Assembly (NCBI GenBank): GCA_029260575.1
Contig: JAJDDB010000012.1
Coordinates: 20,269-84,268 of the forward strand
DNA: 64,000 nucleotides
Direction of reading: 5' to 3'
Source: Phycisphaerales bacterium
Lineage (GTDB): Bacteria > Planctomycetota > Phycisphaerae > Phycisphaerales > SM1A02
Shown here: positions 36,858 through 43,590 of the stretch, piece after piece
How positions within the stretch are numbered: the stretch's first letter is position 1
Layout: each line of letters starts with the position of its first letter
Notes under the pieces: model-generated
What the model was told of the DNA's origin: nothing
The model's database searches: none
Seen by the model: only the letters and a program-made list of their open reading frames with translations
Position numbers and translations under genes: made by a program

Positions 36858-36923
36858 AAGCCCCTGCTGCAATTGAAACCGGCAAGGCCGGATGCAAGCC
36901 GTCCAGAACGCTACACTCAGCAT

Positions 36924-37448
36924 ATGGTTGAATTGCCGCACCCGACACCTCCCCCGCCGCCGGCCAGCCCGCCGACTGAAGCTGCGACGATGGTTCCGCT
37001 GTGTGCAGTGTTTCGGCGATATCTCAGGTCGCAGAATCTGAAATACACACCCGAACGCGCGGACATTCTCAATGCGATCATCGAACGCGATGGCATCTTC
37101 GAAGTCGAACAGATGCTGATGGAAATGCGCGAGGAAGGCCACCGCGTCTCCAAGGCGACAATCTATCGAACCGTCAAGCTGCTCGAAGAAGCGGGCATCA
37201 TTACGCACGCGCTGCTGGATTCCCGACAAGCGCATTACCGACTCATCTACGGCAAACAACCATGCGATTATCTCATCTGCATGAAAACCGGAAATTACAT
37301 CGAATTCAACAGCAGTGAGTTGACCGCGATTCGTGATCGCATCTGCCGGGAACACGGCTGGGAACCGGTCGGCTACCGTTTACAGATCTACGGCATCAGC
37401 CCCGAAGGTCAAACTCTGGCAGATGATGAGGATCACGACGCCGAGTGA
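36924..37448 (+). CDS. Fur-family transcriptional regulator with altered metal ligands
   Basis: The protein has about 174 residues. After a Pro-rich N-terminal extension ('PHPTPPPPPASPP'), the winged helix is typical: 'YTPERADILNAIIE', 'GHRVSKATIYRTVKLLEEAG'. The dimerisation domain differs from usual Fur/Zur/PerR proteins: where 'HHDHLIC..CG' is expected, the sequence is KQPCDYLICMKTGNYIEF. The His cluster is absent and the second Cys of the CxxC is Thr. Metal sensing may be lost or altered. It is divergent from the mannosyltransferase-like gene across 66 bases, where an operator could lie, and convergent with tsaE-yacG. Confidence 0.85.
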   Translation: MVELPHPTPPPPPASPPTEAATMVPLCAVFRRYLRSQNLKYTPERADILNAIIERDGIFEVEQMLMEMREEGHRVSKATIYRTVKLLEEAGIITHALLDSRQAHYRLIYGKQPCDYLICMKTGNYIEFNSSELTAIRDRICREHGWEPVGYRLQIYGISPEGQTLADDEDHDAE

Positions 37449-37467
37449 ACAGACGCGGTGATCACCC

Positions 37468-38136
37468 TTACATCTGCTCGAAATCATCTTCTCGCAGCGG
37501 GCGGGTGATCACACGGCTGCCCGAGAACCATTTGCCGAGGTCAACCATTCGGCAGCGCTGCGAGCAAAACGGAAACGAATCGGCCTGTGCATTGACAGAC
37601 GTGCTGCATATCGGGCATGGCGAATCCTGACCGTGCTGCCGTACGGGTTGCAGATCGGCTATCCACTGCGCATCAAAGCCCACGGACTCAATCGTGATGC
37701 TGCGCTGTGCCGGTGTAATGTGTTCGAATTCAAGTCGAAAGTAGCGCTCGGGCAAGTCTGCTTCGATGCGATCGGCCCATTCCACCGCAATGATCATGCG
37801 GGCATCAGCGAGTAGCTCATCCCAACCGATGGAGTCCAGATCATCCGGATCGCGCAGCCGGTAGGCATCAAGATGCGCGAGCGAGACGGAATCGGCATGG
37901 TCAGTCTGCGCTTGATACTCCTGGCAGATCAGAAACGTCGGACTCGAAACAGCCTGCTCATCAAGTTGCAGGCCACGCACGAGGCCGCGCACAAAGCATG
38001 TCTTGCCGGAACCGAGCGGCCCGTTGAGCGCAAGCACATCGCCGCCGCGCAGTCGTTTCGCCAGCGCCTCGGCCAGCGCAATGGTTTCATCTTCCGAATT
38101 CGATTGAAACGCAGTCATCGGTGCAGTCTTTGTCAT
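37468..38136 (-). CDS. tsaE: TsaE fused to a YacG-like zinc domain
   Basis: The protein has about 222 residues. Residues ~1-160 form TsaE, the P-loop ATPase of tRNA threonylcarbamoyladenosine (t6A) synthesis, with Walker A 'LNGPLGSGKTCFVRGL', 'VSSPTFLICQEYQ' and 'LAHLDAYRLRDPDDLDSIG'. A short linker leads to a C-terminal YacG-type zinc domain, 'CPICSTSVNA' then 'FPFCSQRCRMVDLGKWFSG'; YacG binds and inhibits DNA gyrase. No stop codon separates the two parts. ATG 38136 overlaps the thiL stop as ATGA. It is the last gene of the run from the PepSY gene. Confidence 0.88.
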   Translation of the reverse strand: MTKTAPMTAFQSNSEDETIALAEALAKRLRGGDVLALNGPLGSGKTCFVRGLVRGLQLDEQAVSSPTFLICQEYQAQTDHADSVSLAHLDAYRLRDPDDLDSIGWDELLADARMIIAVEWADRIEADLPERYFRLEFEHITPAQRSITIESVGFDAQWIADLQPVRQHGQDSPCPICSTSVNAQADSFPFCSQRCRMVDLGKWFSGSRVITRPLREDDFEQM

Positions 38137-39062
38137 TTCGTGCCATGTTCCCAACCGAATGTATCCACACGTTGCCAGTCGCCATCGACCCGCACCCACA
38201 CTCGGCCCTCGGGTCGATCATCACCGTGTCGTGCCACCTCAACGACCTGCCCGATGCGCGTGACGGGTACCTGCCCAAGCATGTCCGGAACATTGCCAAC
38301 AGCCGTGAAACACAACTCGTAGTCTTCGCCGTCGCCAAGCCCGCTGCGCCAATCGCAGCCGGGAGTTACAGGTATGTCTTCGGCCCAGATTTCAATACAC
38401 ACATCGGATTGTTCAGCGATATGGCCGGCATCGCGCCCCAACCCGTCGCTGAGGTCGATCATGCTATGCACGCGCTCACCAAGACGGTCGAGCAATTCCA
38501 GGGCTTCGTCAATCCGCGGTTCGAACGCAAGATGCCTGCCTGATCCGTCAGGCTTGACCGATCCGCCGAGTGTGCCGGTGACATACACGCTATCGCCGAC
38601 ATGAGCGCCGCTGCGTTGCAGGACTCGTCCCGCACGCGGCGTCGCCAGCGCTGTGACTGAACACGTAAACGGCCCGGTTTTCTTTTTATGAAAAGCGATG
38701 TCGCCGCCAATGAGCGGGCAGGAGTACTGCTCGGCTGTTTCACGCATGGCATCGAACAATGTTTTCGTGGTTGGTTCATCAAAGTCGACGGGCAGCACGA
38801 CTGCAACAAGTGTCGCAACTGGGAGCGCTGCCATGGCTGCGACATCGCTGAGGCATCGCGTCACTGCCTTGCGGCCGACTGCTTCGATCGGCGTCGTGGC
38901 AAGCTGAACATGCACGCCATCGACGAGTTGGTCGACCGCTGCAAGCAGCCGCGGCGTGTCCAACTCGAGCATTGCCATGTCATCGCCCGGCGGAATGATG
39001 ATTGACTCGCCAAGCGACTGACTAGCTTCATACACATGGCCAAGCAATTCGAACTCGCGCAT
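38133..39062 (-). CDS. thiL: Thiamine-monophosphate kinase
   Basis: The 309-residue protein has ThiL motifs: 'REFELLGHVYEA' at the start, 'IIPPGDDMAMLELD', 'DQLVDGVHVQL', 'AVTRCLSDVAAMAALPVA' and 'IGGDIAFHKK', and 'MIDLSDGLGRDAGHIAEQS'. It phosphorylates thiamine monophosphate to the active cofactor thiamine diphosphate. It lies 38 bases after the porin-like gene and overlaps tsaE by ATGA. I see no TPP riboswitch upstream. Confidence 0.94.
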   Translation of the reverse strand: MREFELLGHVYEASQSLGESIIIPPGDDMAMLELDTPRLLAAVDQLVDGVHVQLATTPIEAVGRKAVTRCLSDVAAMAALPVATLVAVVLPVDFDEPTTKTLFDAMRETAEQYSCPLIGGDIAFHKKKTGPFTCSVTALATPRAGRVLQRSGAHVGDSVYVTGTLGGSVKPDGSGRHLAFEPRIDEALELLDRLGERVHSMIDLSDGLGRDAGHIAEQSDVCIEIWAEDIPVTPGCDWRSGLGDGEDYELCFTAVGNVPDMLGQVPVTRIGQVVEVARHGDDRPEGRVWVRVDGDWQRVDTFGWEHGTK

Positions 39063-39100
39063 GTGTGCAAGTGTACCAGCGTCGCACCGCGTCGCAGCTG

Positions 39101-39556
39101 TCAGAACAACAGTTGAAACTGGCTGCGGACAACGATCTGGCCGTCGCTGCCGGGAGTGTCCGCACGCCAGCCACGCCCAGCATTCGCCCAGAACTGCCCG
39201 ACGGCGTTGAATGCGTATCCAGCATCCACTGCATATTTCAGTTGGTGTCCGGAAAAGTAATGGTTGAAACCCACCGAGAGCACGTTCAGAACATCAGTGC
39301 CGTCGTCGGCATCGCCCCATTCGTATCGCGCAACGAATTCGGTCCTGGTGCCGATGAATACCCCGCCCTGAACGACTACGCCATATTGATTGGTCGGCAT
39401 CCCTGCAGAGCTGTCGTTGAAGTGCGTGCCGACAACGGCAGCGAACAGCGATGTACCGCCGAACTCAAGCGATGCATCCCGGACTTCGCCAAGAGCCGAT
39501 GGCGCGTGCAGGACGACACCTGCACAAAGCGCAACACCGGACAGTGTGCGCTTCAA
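39101..39556 (-). CDS. Small porin-like outer membrane protein
   Basis: The proposed product has about 151 residues. The start is a TTG at 39556 that overlaps the stop of the PepSY gene as TTGA, mirroring the ATGA couplings nearby, and begins a signal peptide '(M)KRTLSGVALCAGVVLHAPS' ending near ALG. The mature part alternates polar and hydrophobic residues ('YGVVVQGGVFIGTRTEFVAR') and ends with Phe ('VVRSQFQLLF'), as the last strands of beta-barrel porins of the phosphate-selective porin group do. It is much shorter than these porins (about 400 residues), so it is a truncated or minimal barrel. An open frame upstream to 39703 is out of keeping with the operon. Confidence 0.6.
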   Translation of the reverse strand: MKRTLSGVALCAGVVLHAPSALGEVRDASLEFGGTSLFAAVVGTHFNDSSAGMPTNQYGVVVQGGVFIGTRTEFVARYEWGDADDGTDVLNVLSVGFNHYFSGHQLKYAVDAGYAFNAVGQFWANAGRGWRADTPGSDGQIVVRSQFQLLF

Positions 39557-40110
39557 CTGTTGTTCTCTAACGCCGCCCGGGCTGCCCACCGAGCACGTCT
39601 GCGGCGGCGGCGAACGATTGGTTCGATCCAGAGCCAGATGCCGCTGAACACCAGAAACAACAACGCTGGCGGCACCAGCGGCATGATCCAATCGTGCATC
39701 CATTCGCCGACGAACGAGCCATCGTGAATGTCTTCGAACAAATCAGACGGCCGCCATGCTGTGCTCAGCACCTGCCCGGTAATGGCGCATACCTGGATCT
39801 CAGCATAATTGTGCCCGGACAGAACCTTGTACACCCGATCGTCGGGGCGCACATCAATACGATCAATATCATTGATCGATTTGAAGTCGTCGTGCTTCTG
39901 TGCGAGTGCAGCATCTATCGCTTCGGCGAGTGGGATGAACTCAGTCACTGCGCCCGGTTGACCGGTCTGCGTCGGCGGCTGGATCCAATCCGACCGCTTC
40001 TTGATGAGCAGCATGAAACCGGTGCATGCGATGACGATAAAGAGCACGGCCGAGATGATCCCGGTCCACTTGTGTGTAACCCAAAACAGCTTGAATGACT
40101 TGATTGCCAT
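39553..40110 (-). CDS. PepSY-associated membrane protein
   Basis: The 185-residue protein starts with a membrane helix ('HKWTGIISAVLFIVIACTGF') of the PepSY_TM type, has an exported middle ('PLAEAIDAALAQ', 'GHNYAEIQVCAITGQVLSTA') resembling a PepSY domain, and a second membrane segment ('WMHDWIMPLVPPALLFLVFS') followed by an Arg-rich C-terminal tail. PepSY proteins are often linked to iron-siderophore uptake or periplasmic inhibition of peptidases. Its gene leads the operon with the porin-like gene, thiL and tsaE-yacG. It faces the esterase gene at 40172 across 61 bases. Confidence 0.75.
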   Translation of the reverse strand: MAIKSFKLFWVTHKWTGIISAVLFIVIACTGFMLLIKKRSDWIQPPTQTGQPGAVTEFIPLAEAIDAALAQKHDDFKSINDIDRIDVRPDDRVYKVLSGHNYAEIQVCAITGQVLSTAWRPSDLFEDIHDGSFVGEWMHDWIMPLVPPALLFLVFSGIWLWIEPIVRRRRRRARWAARAALENNS

Positions 40111-40171
40111 GGGTTGTACGATACTCGGACGACGCCGGATTCGCGCACCCCAACGGCGCTAGGGCCAGACA

Positions 40172-41203
40172 ATGATTTCATCGCCGGAAGACTACGGATT
40201 GAGCGAACAACAAACGCTTGCGTTCACCTATGACGAACCTGCACCATCATCGTTTGACACATTCTGGGCACAATGGCGCGAGGCACATTGCCACATTCCG
40301 GCACGGGTCATGGGCAATACAGATTCACAGAGCGGCGCGATTGTGTATGAGTCTGCACGAAATGTTTCAATCGTCGCTCGACTGACGCGCCCGGCGGGCA
40401 TTGTGCGCGGCGCTGTTGTCACATCTCACGGCTACGACGTCGACGAGGGAATCCCCGAAGAAGAGGAATCCTGGACCGCACGCGGTCTGGCAACGCTGCG
40501 GGTACGTGTTCGTGGTTTTCCGCCGTCCACCGCTGAAACCGGTGACCTCCGCAGTCAATGGATTTTGCACAACATTCATGATGCCCAGGCGTGGATTCTT
40601 GGAGGCGCAGTCGCAGACATTGTGCAGAGCGTAAAGGTCATACAAAAAATCTTTGCACGGCAACTGCCGGTGGCGCTGCACGGGGAGTCCTTTGGGGGCG
40701 GGCTTGCTGTTCTGGCTGCTGCGCAACTGGAGCAACTGGGAACACCGGTCGATCGGTTGATACTCGGCCTGCCTACATTCGGCGCGTGGCGGTGGCGGCT
40801 GCACAAGTATTGCAACGGCACGGGTGGCCAGATCAACATGATGGTCGAGGCGCTGCGCGGTGATGATCAAGTGCGGCTGCTGAACGTCCTTGACCTGTTT
40901 GATGCGGTGCATCATGCACGGCGCATCCACTGTCCAGTGCTGTGCAAACTTGCATGTCGCGATGATGTTGTGCCTGCGCCAACCGCAGCGTCAGTCTTCA
41001 ATGCCCTGGGTAGTGAGGACACATGGGCGTTTGTAACCAAGTACGGGCACTTCGACGGAGGGCTTGCTGACGCGCGCCGGCATGTTGCCTTCGAACGGTT
41101 GCATCCGGGGTTCGCCGATACCCAAGTGCCAGCCGCCGAGACTATTGCGGTGATAAATTCCGGAGATTTTCAGACTGCTCCAAAATCGCCCAACCTTTTG
41201 TGA
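40172..41203 (+). CDS. Acetylxylan esterase-like alpha/beta hydrolase
   Basis: The 343-residue protein has an AXE1-type arrangement: an N-terminal segment 'PSSFDTFWAQWREAH', 'RGAVVTSHGYDVDEG', the nucleophile elbow GESFGGG, the acid residue in 'ACRDDVVPAPT', and the catalytic His in 'YGHFDGGL'. Enzymes of this family remove acetyl groups from xylan, xylo-oligosaccharides or cephalosporins. No signal peptide is seen, so it acts in the cytoplasm. ATG 40172 follows AGGG at 7 bases. It is divergent from the PepSY gene. Confidence 0.85.
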   Translation: MISSPEDYGLSEQQTLAFTYDEPAPSSFDTFWAQWREAHCHIPARVMGNTDSQSGAIVYESARNVSIVARLTRPAGIVRGAVVTSHGYDVDEGIPEEEESWTARGLATLRVRVRGFPPSTAETGDLRSQWILHNIHDAQAWILGGAVADIVQSVKVIQKIFARQLPVALHGESFGGGLAVLAAAQLEQLGTPVDRLILGLPTFGAWRWRLHKYCNGTGGQINMMVEALRGDDQVRLLNVLDLFDAVHHARRIHCPVLCKLACRDDVVPAPTAASVFNALGSEDTWAFVTKYGHFDGGLADARRHVAFERLHPGFADTQVPAAETIAVINSGDFQTAPKSPNLL

Positions 41204-41247
41204 GCAGGCATGTTGCTGCACGGGAAGTATGCCAAGACGGCTTTGAA

Positions 41248-41511
41248 TCAGATTGTGGATGATTTGACTTGTATTGCCGAATTGAAGAATCTCGATGCGG
41301 CGGACCGATACTGGAACTGTTCCACCACGTCAGATGGAATGCCCAGCTGCCGCTTTGTGGCCGATGGAGCCGGAGGATTGCGGATGAAGCCGCGAACCAC
41401 CACCGCCCAACGGATAGGGGTTAAGTCCGGGGATAGTTGCAGCGCAATTTCTCGATCAAAATCGTTGTACGGCTCGTACCAATTCCGAGTCGGGTCGTCG
41501 ACGCGCTTCAT
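41248..41511 (-). CDS. Possible small hypothetical protein
   Basis: The frame encodes 87 residues opening 'MKRVDDPTRNWYEPYNDFD', then 'LSPDLTPIRWAVVVRGFIR'. Composition and third-position GC (about 60%) fit a coding frame, though less strongly than the surrounding genes. I find no clear ribosome binding site and no family match. The plus strand of the same stretch seems to be transcribed toward a terminator, so both the coding status and the direction are uncertain. Confidence 0.3.
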   Translation of the reverse strand: MKRVDDPTRNWYEPYNDFDREIALQLSPDLTPIRWAVVVRGFIRNPPAPSATKRQLGIPSDVVEQFQYRSAASRFFNSAIQVKSSTI

Positions 41512-41568
41512 GTGGAGTTGACTGCGTCAACTGCACCTTTCATTTGCTCTTTCTTCTTTCTCCTCCTT

Positions 41569-41605
41569 CGTCGCTCCGGCAATCTGCCGGGGCGACGGTT
41601 TTTTT
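41569..41605 (+). terminator. Rho-independent terminator
   Basis: A 13-bp stem with one G-T pair (41569-41581 with 41585-41597) has a 3-base loop and is followed by G and seven Ts. It is on the plus strand, upstream of the stop of the convergent kdtA gene. Confidence 0.9.
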
Positions 41606-41646
41606 GGAACGAGACAATGTGACGATGTGCCGCGCTGCGCAACTCG

Positions 41647-42885
41647 TCAACCAAGCAGTTGCATGATCAAGGCGACCTGCCTGCGTGTTGCGCCTTGGTG
41701 TGCACGAATCACTGCCCGGCCCCGCTCGGCAAGTTGCAGGCGCTGCTGCGGATCTTCAAGGAGCTCGCGCAGTGCGGCAGACAGTTGCGCCCGATCCGTC
41801 TGGACAATGCCCTGGCCGTCCAGCAGCGCGCGAACAGTTTCCTGAAAATCCGCAACAGCAGGCCCGACGATTGTTGCTTTGCCGAGCGCTATCGGTTCCA
41901 TCATGTCCGATCCGTGCAGGGCGCCGAAACTCCTGCCGACCACGACGACATCGGCAAGCGCATAGGCAGCGCGCAACTCGCCAATAGTGTCCAGGAGAAA
42001 TCGATTGGTGGCGCTGCCGGATGTTCCCGTGGAACGCCGGGCGCAACCAGCTAATACGTTTGCAGCGTCATCGAACCATTCCGGGCGCCGCGGCGCGCAC
42101 AGCAATTGCACCCCTGCAGGGACTGCGTCGACAAGAAGTTGATGTTCATCGGGTGCTGTGGAACCGGCGACGATGAGCGGTTTGCCTGAATCGATTCCCA
42201 ATTCCATCGCAAGCCCGTCAGCACCATCAACCGTATCGGTGAGTTCGGCTGTGTCCCATTTCATCGTGTCGGTGACATGGACACTATCTGCCGGTACGCC
42301 GAGCCTGATGAAGCGCTTGCCATAGTCTTCGTTCTGAACCGCAGCAAATTGCAATCGACGAAAACTCGGTTGTACGAACGGACGCAGTCGTTGATACCAG
42401 CGGAAGCTCCTGGCGCTGAGCCGGCCGTTGACGACGCACAGCGGGATGTTCCGCTGTACGCATGCGGCAGTGAAATTCGGCCACAGTTCGAGTTCGACCA
42501 GCGCGACAACATCGGGTTGAATGCGATTGAGAAACCGCCGGACCGCAAAACTGAAATCGAACGGGTACCGGACAACGTCATGCTGGGTCGCGTACAGCTC
42601 TGTGGCGCGAGCGAAACCGGTGTCGGTTGTTGTGGCAATGACAATGCTCGGCGTAGGCGACTGGGCTGCAAGCTGTTGAACGAGCAGGCGAATCGCGTTG
42701 ACCTCGCCCACCGAAACGGCGTGTAGCAGGATTGTCGGCTGCTGCTGGCGGCTTCGAGTCAGACCGCGCCCTAATCGGGCCCGCCAATCTGTTCGGAGCT
42801 TGTTGGTCCGCAGCATTCGGGTCAGCCAGATGGGTGCTGAAACGACTGCAAACAGAAGATAGATCAGATCGACGACGAATCGCAT
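41647..42885 (-). CDS. kdtA: 3-deoxy-D-manno-octulosonic acid transferase
   Basis: The 412-residue protein begins with a membrane helix ('MRFVVDLIYLLFAVVSAPIW') and has the WaaA N-terminal half ('LLHAVSVGEVNAIRLLVQQL', 'TDTGFARATELY', 'LVELELWPNFTAACVQRNIP', 'VNGRLSARSFRWYQRL'). The C-terminal nucleotide-sugar half contains 'IVAGSTAPDEHQLL', 'VVVVGRSFGALHGSDMMEPI' and 'LGKATIVGPAVADF'. It transfers Kdo from CMP-Kdo to lipid A precursors. Its presence implies a lipopolysaccharide outer membrane. Confidence 0.94.
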   Translation of the reverse strand: MRFVVDLIYLLFAVVSAPIWLTRMLRTNKLRTDWRARLGRGLTRSRQQQPTILLHAVSVGEVNAIRLLVQQLAAQSPTPSIVIATTTDTGFARATELYATQHDVVRYPFDFSFAVRRFLNRIQPDVVALVELELWPNFTAACVQRNIPLCVVNGRLSARSFRWYQRLRPFVQPSFRRLQFAAVQNEDYGKRFIRLGVPADSVHVTDTMKWDTAELTDTVDGADGLAMELGIDSGKPLIVAGSTAPDEHQLLVDAVPAGVQLLCAPRRPEWFDDAANVLAGCARRSTGTSGSATNRFLLDTIGELRAAYALADVVVVGRSFGALHGSDMMEPIALGKATIVGPAVADFQETVRALLDGQGIVQTDRAQLSAALRELLEDPQQRLQLAERGRAVIRAHQGATRRQVALIMQLLG

Positions 42886-43140
42886 TGCGGCGGGAAGTGT
42901 ACCGGGGCTGTCGTATCGGGATCACACACGTCCGAGAAAAGCAGGCCTTATGCTGTCTGTTGTAAAGACGGGGAACCCTCTGGCGGTTCAACTCGGATAC
43001 TCGACCGCAGAATCCATCGTTCATTGCTTGGCAGAACGGCTGTCAGTAGTCACAATGGCAAAGGTGGATTCGTGTGGGCAAGCGGTTAACCGACTACGCC
43101 CAAAGGACTTGTACCCACACGGACATGGAGGTCGCTTCTC

Positions 43141-43440
43141 ATGATGGAAGTGCATATCTGCAGTCGCAATGGTGCCCTGCTGCGAGCTTTTGCTCTTGGT
43201 GACACGGAAGAGGTCATCATTGGCCGCGATGACGGCTGTGATATTCGTATCAATTCGCAGGCTGTATCACGCGAACACTGTTGTATTGAGCAGGACGGTG
43301 AAACGTTCTTTTTGCGTGATCTTGATTCAACGGCCGGGACTATCGTAGAAGGTAATCGGATCGAGCGCATACCACTCACACACGGGCTTTCAGCTGAAAT
43401 CGGACCGGCGATCCTTAAGTTCTTCCACGGCGAAATCTGA
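43141..43440 (+). CDS. FHA domain protein
   Basis: The 99-residue protein is a single forkhead-associated domain: 'EEVIIGRDDGCDIRINSQ' then 'AVSREHCCIEQDGETFFLRD' and 'LDSTAGTIVEGNRI', with the Arg, Ser and Asn-like residues that read phosphothreonine. It probably recognises phosphorylated partners of a Ser/Thr kinase, none of which is in view. GGAGG lies about 10 bases upstream. The frame directly upstream (42950-43144) ends in an ATGA with this start, but I do not trust it as a gene. Confidence 0.88.
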   Translation: MMEVHICSRNGALLRAFALGDTEEVIIGRDDGCDIRINSQAVSREHCCIEQDGETFFLRDLDSTAGTIVEGNRIERIPLTHGLSAEIGPAILKFFHGEI

Positions 43441-43590
43441 GCAACTTCTCACTCCCGTAGCTGTTTCTCACAGCTTCCTTGTGGAAAAACCGATCAAGCC
43501 CCCGCTGCAACGACGAAACTAGGCATTGGTATTGACCTCAACGGCCGGATTATTGATTCGGTGTGTTCCTGTTCGATGGAGAACCAGCCA

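Larger units (their letters stand above)
41204..41646. other. Intergenic region with a strong plus-strand terminator and a possible short ORF
   Basis: Between the esterase and kdtA no certain gene is seen. An open frame on the plus strand (41210-41521) has unlikely composition; the minus-strand frame at 41248-41511 is more protein-like and is listed separately. A perfect 7-bp inverted repeat (AGTTGAC/GTCAACT) lies at about 41516-41532. A strong terminator ends a plus-strand transcript at 41605, over 360 bases after the esterase stop, so a long 3' end or a small RNA is possible. Confidence 0.4.

Noticed and set aside
42950..43144. 64-residue plus-strand frame ending as ATGA with the FHA gene
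   Set aside because: The overlap is suggestive, but there is no ribosome binding site and the sequence has no protein-like pattern or family match. It may be chance.
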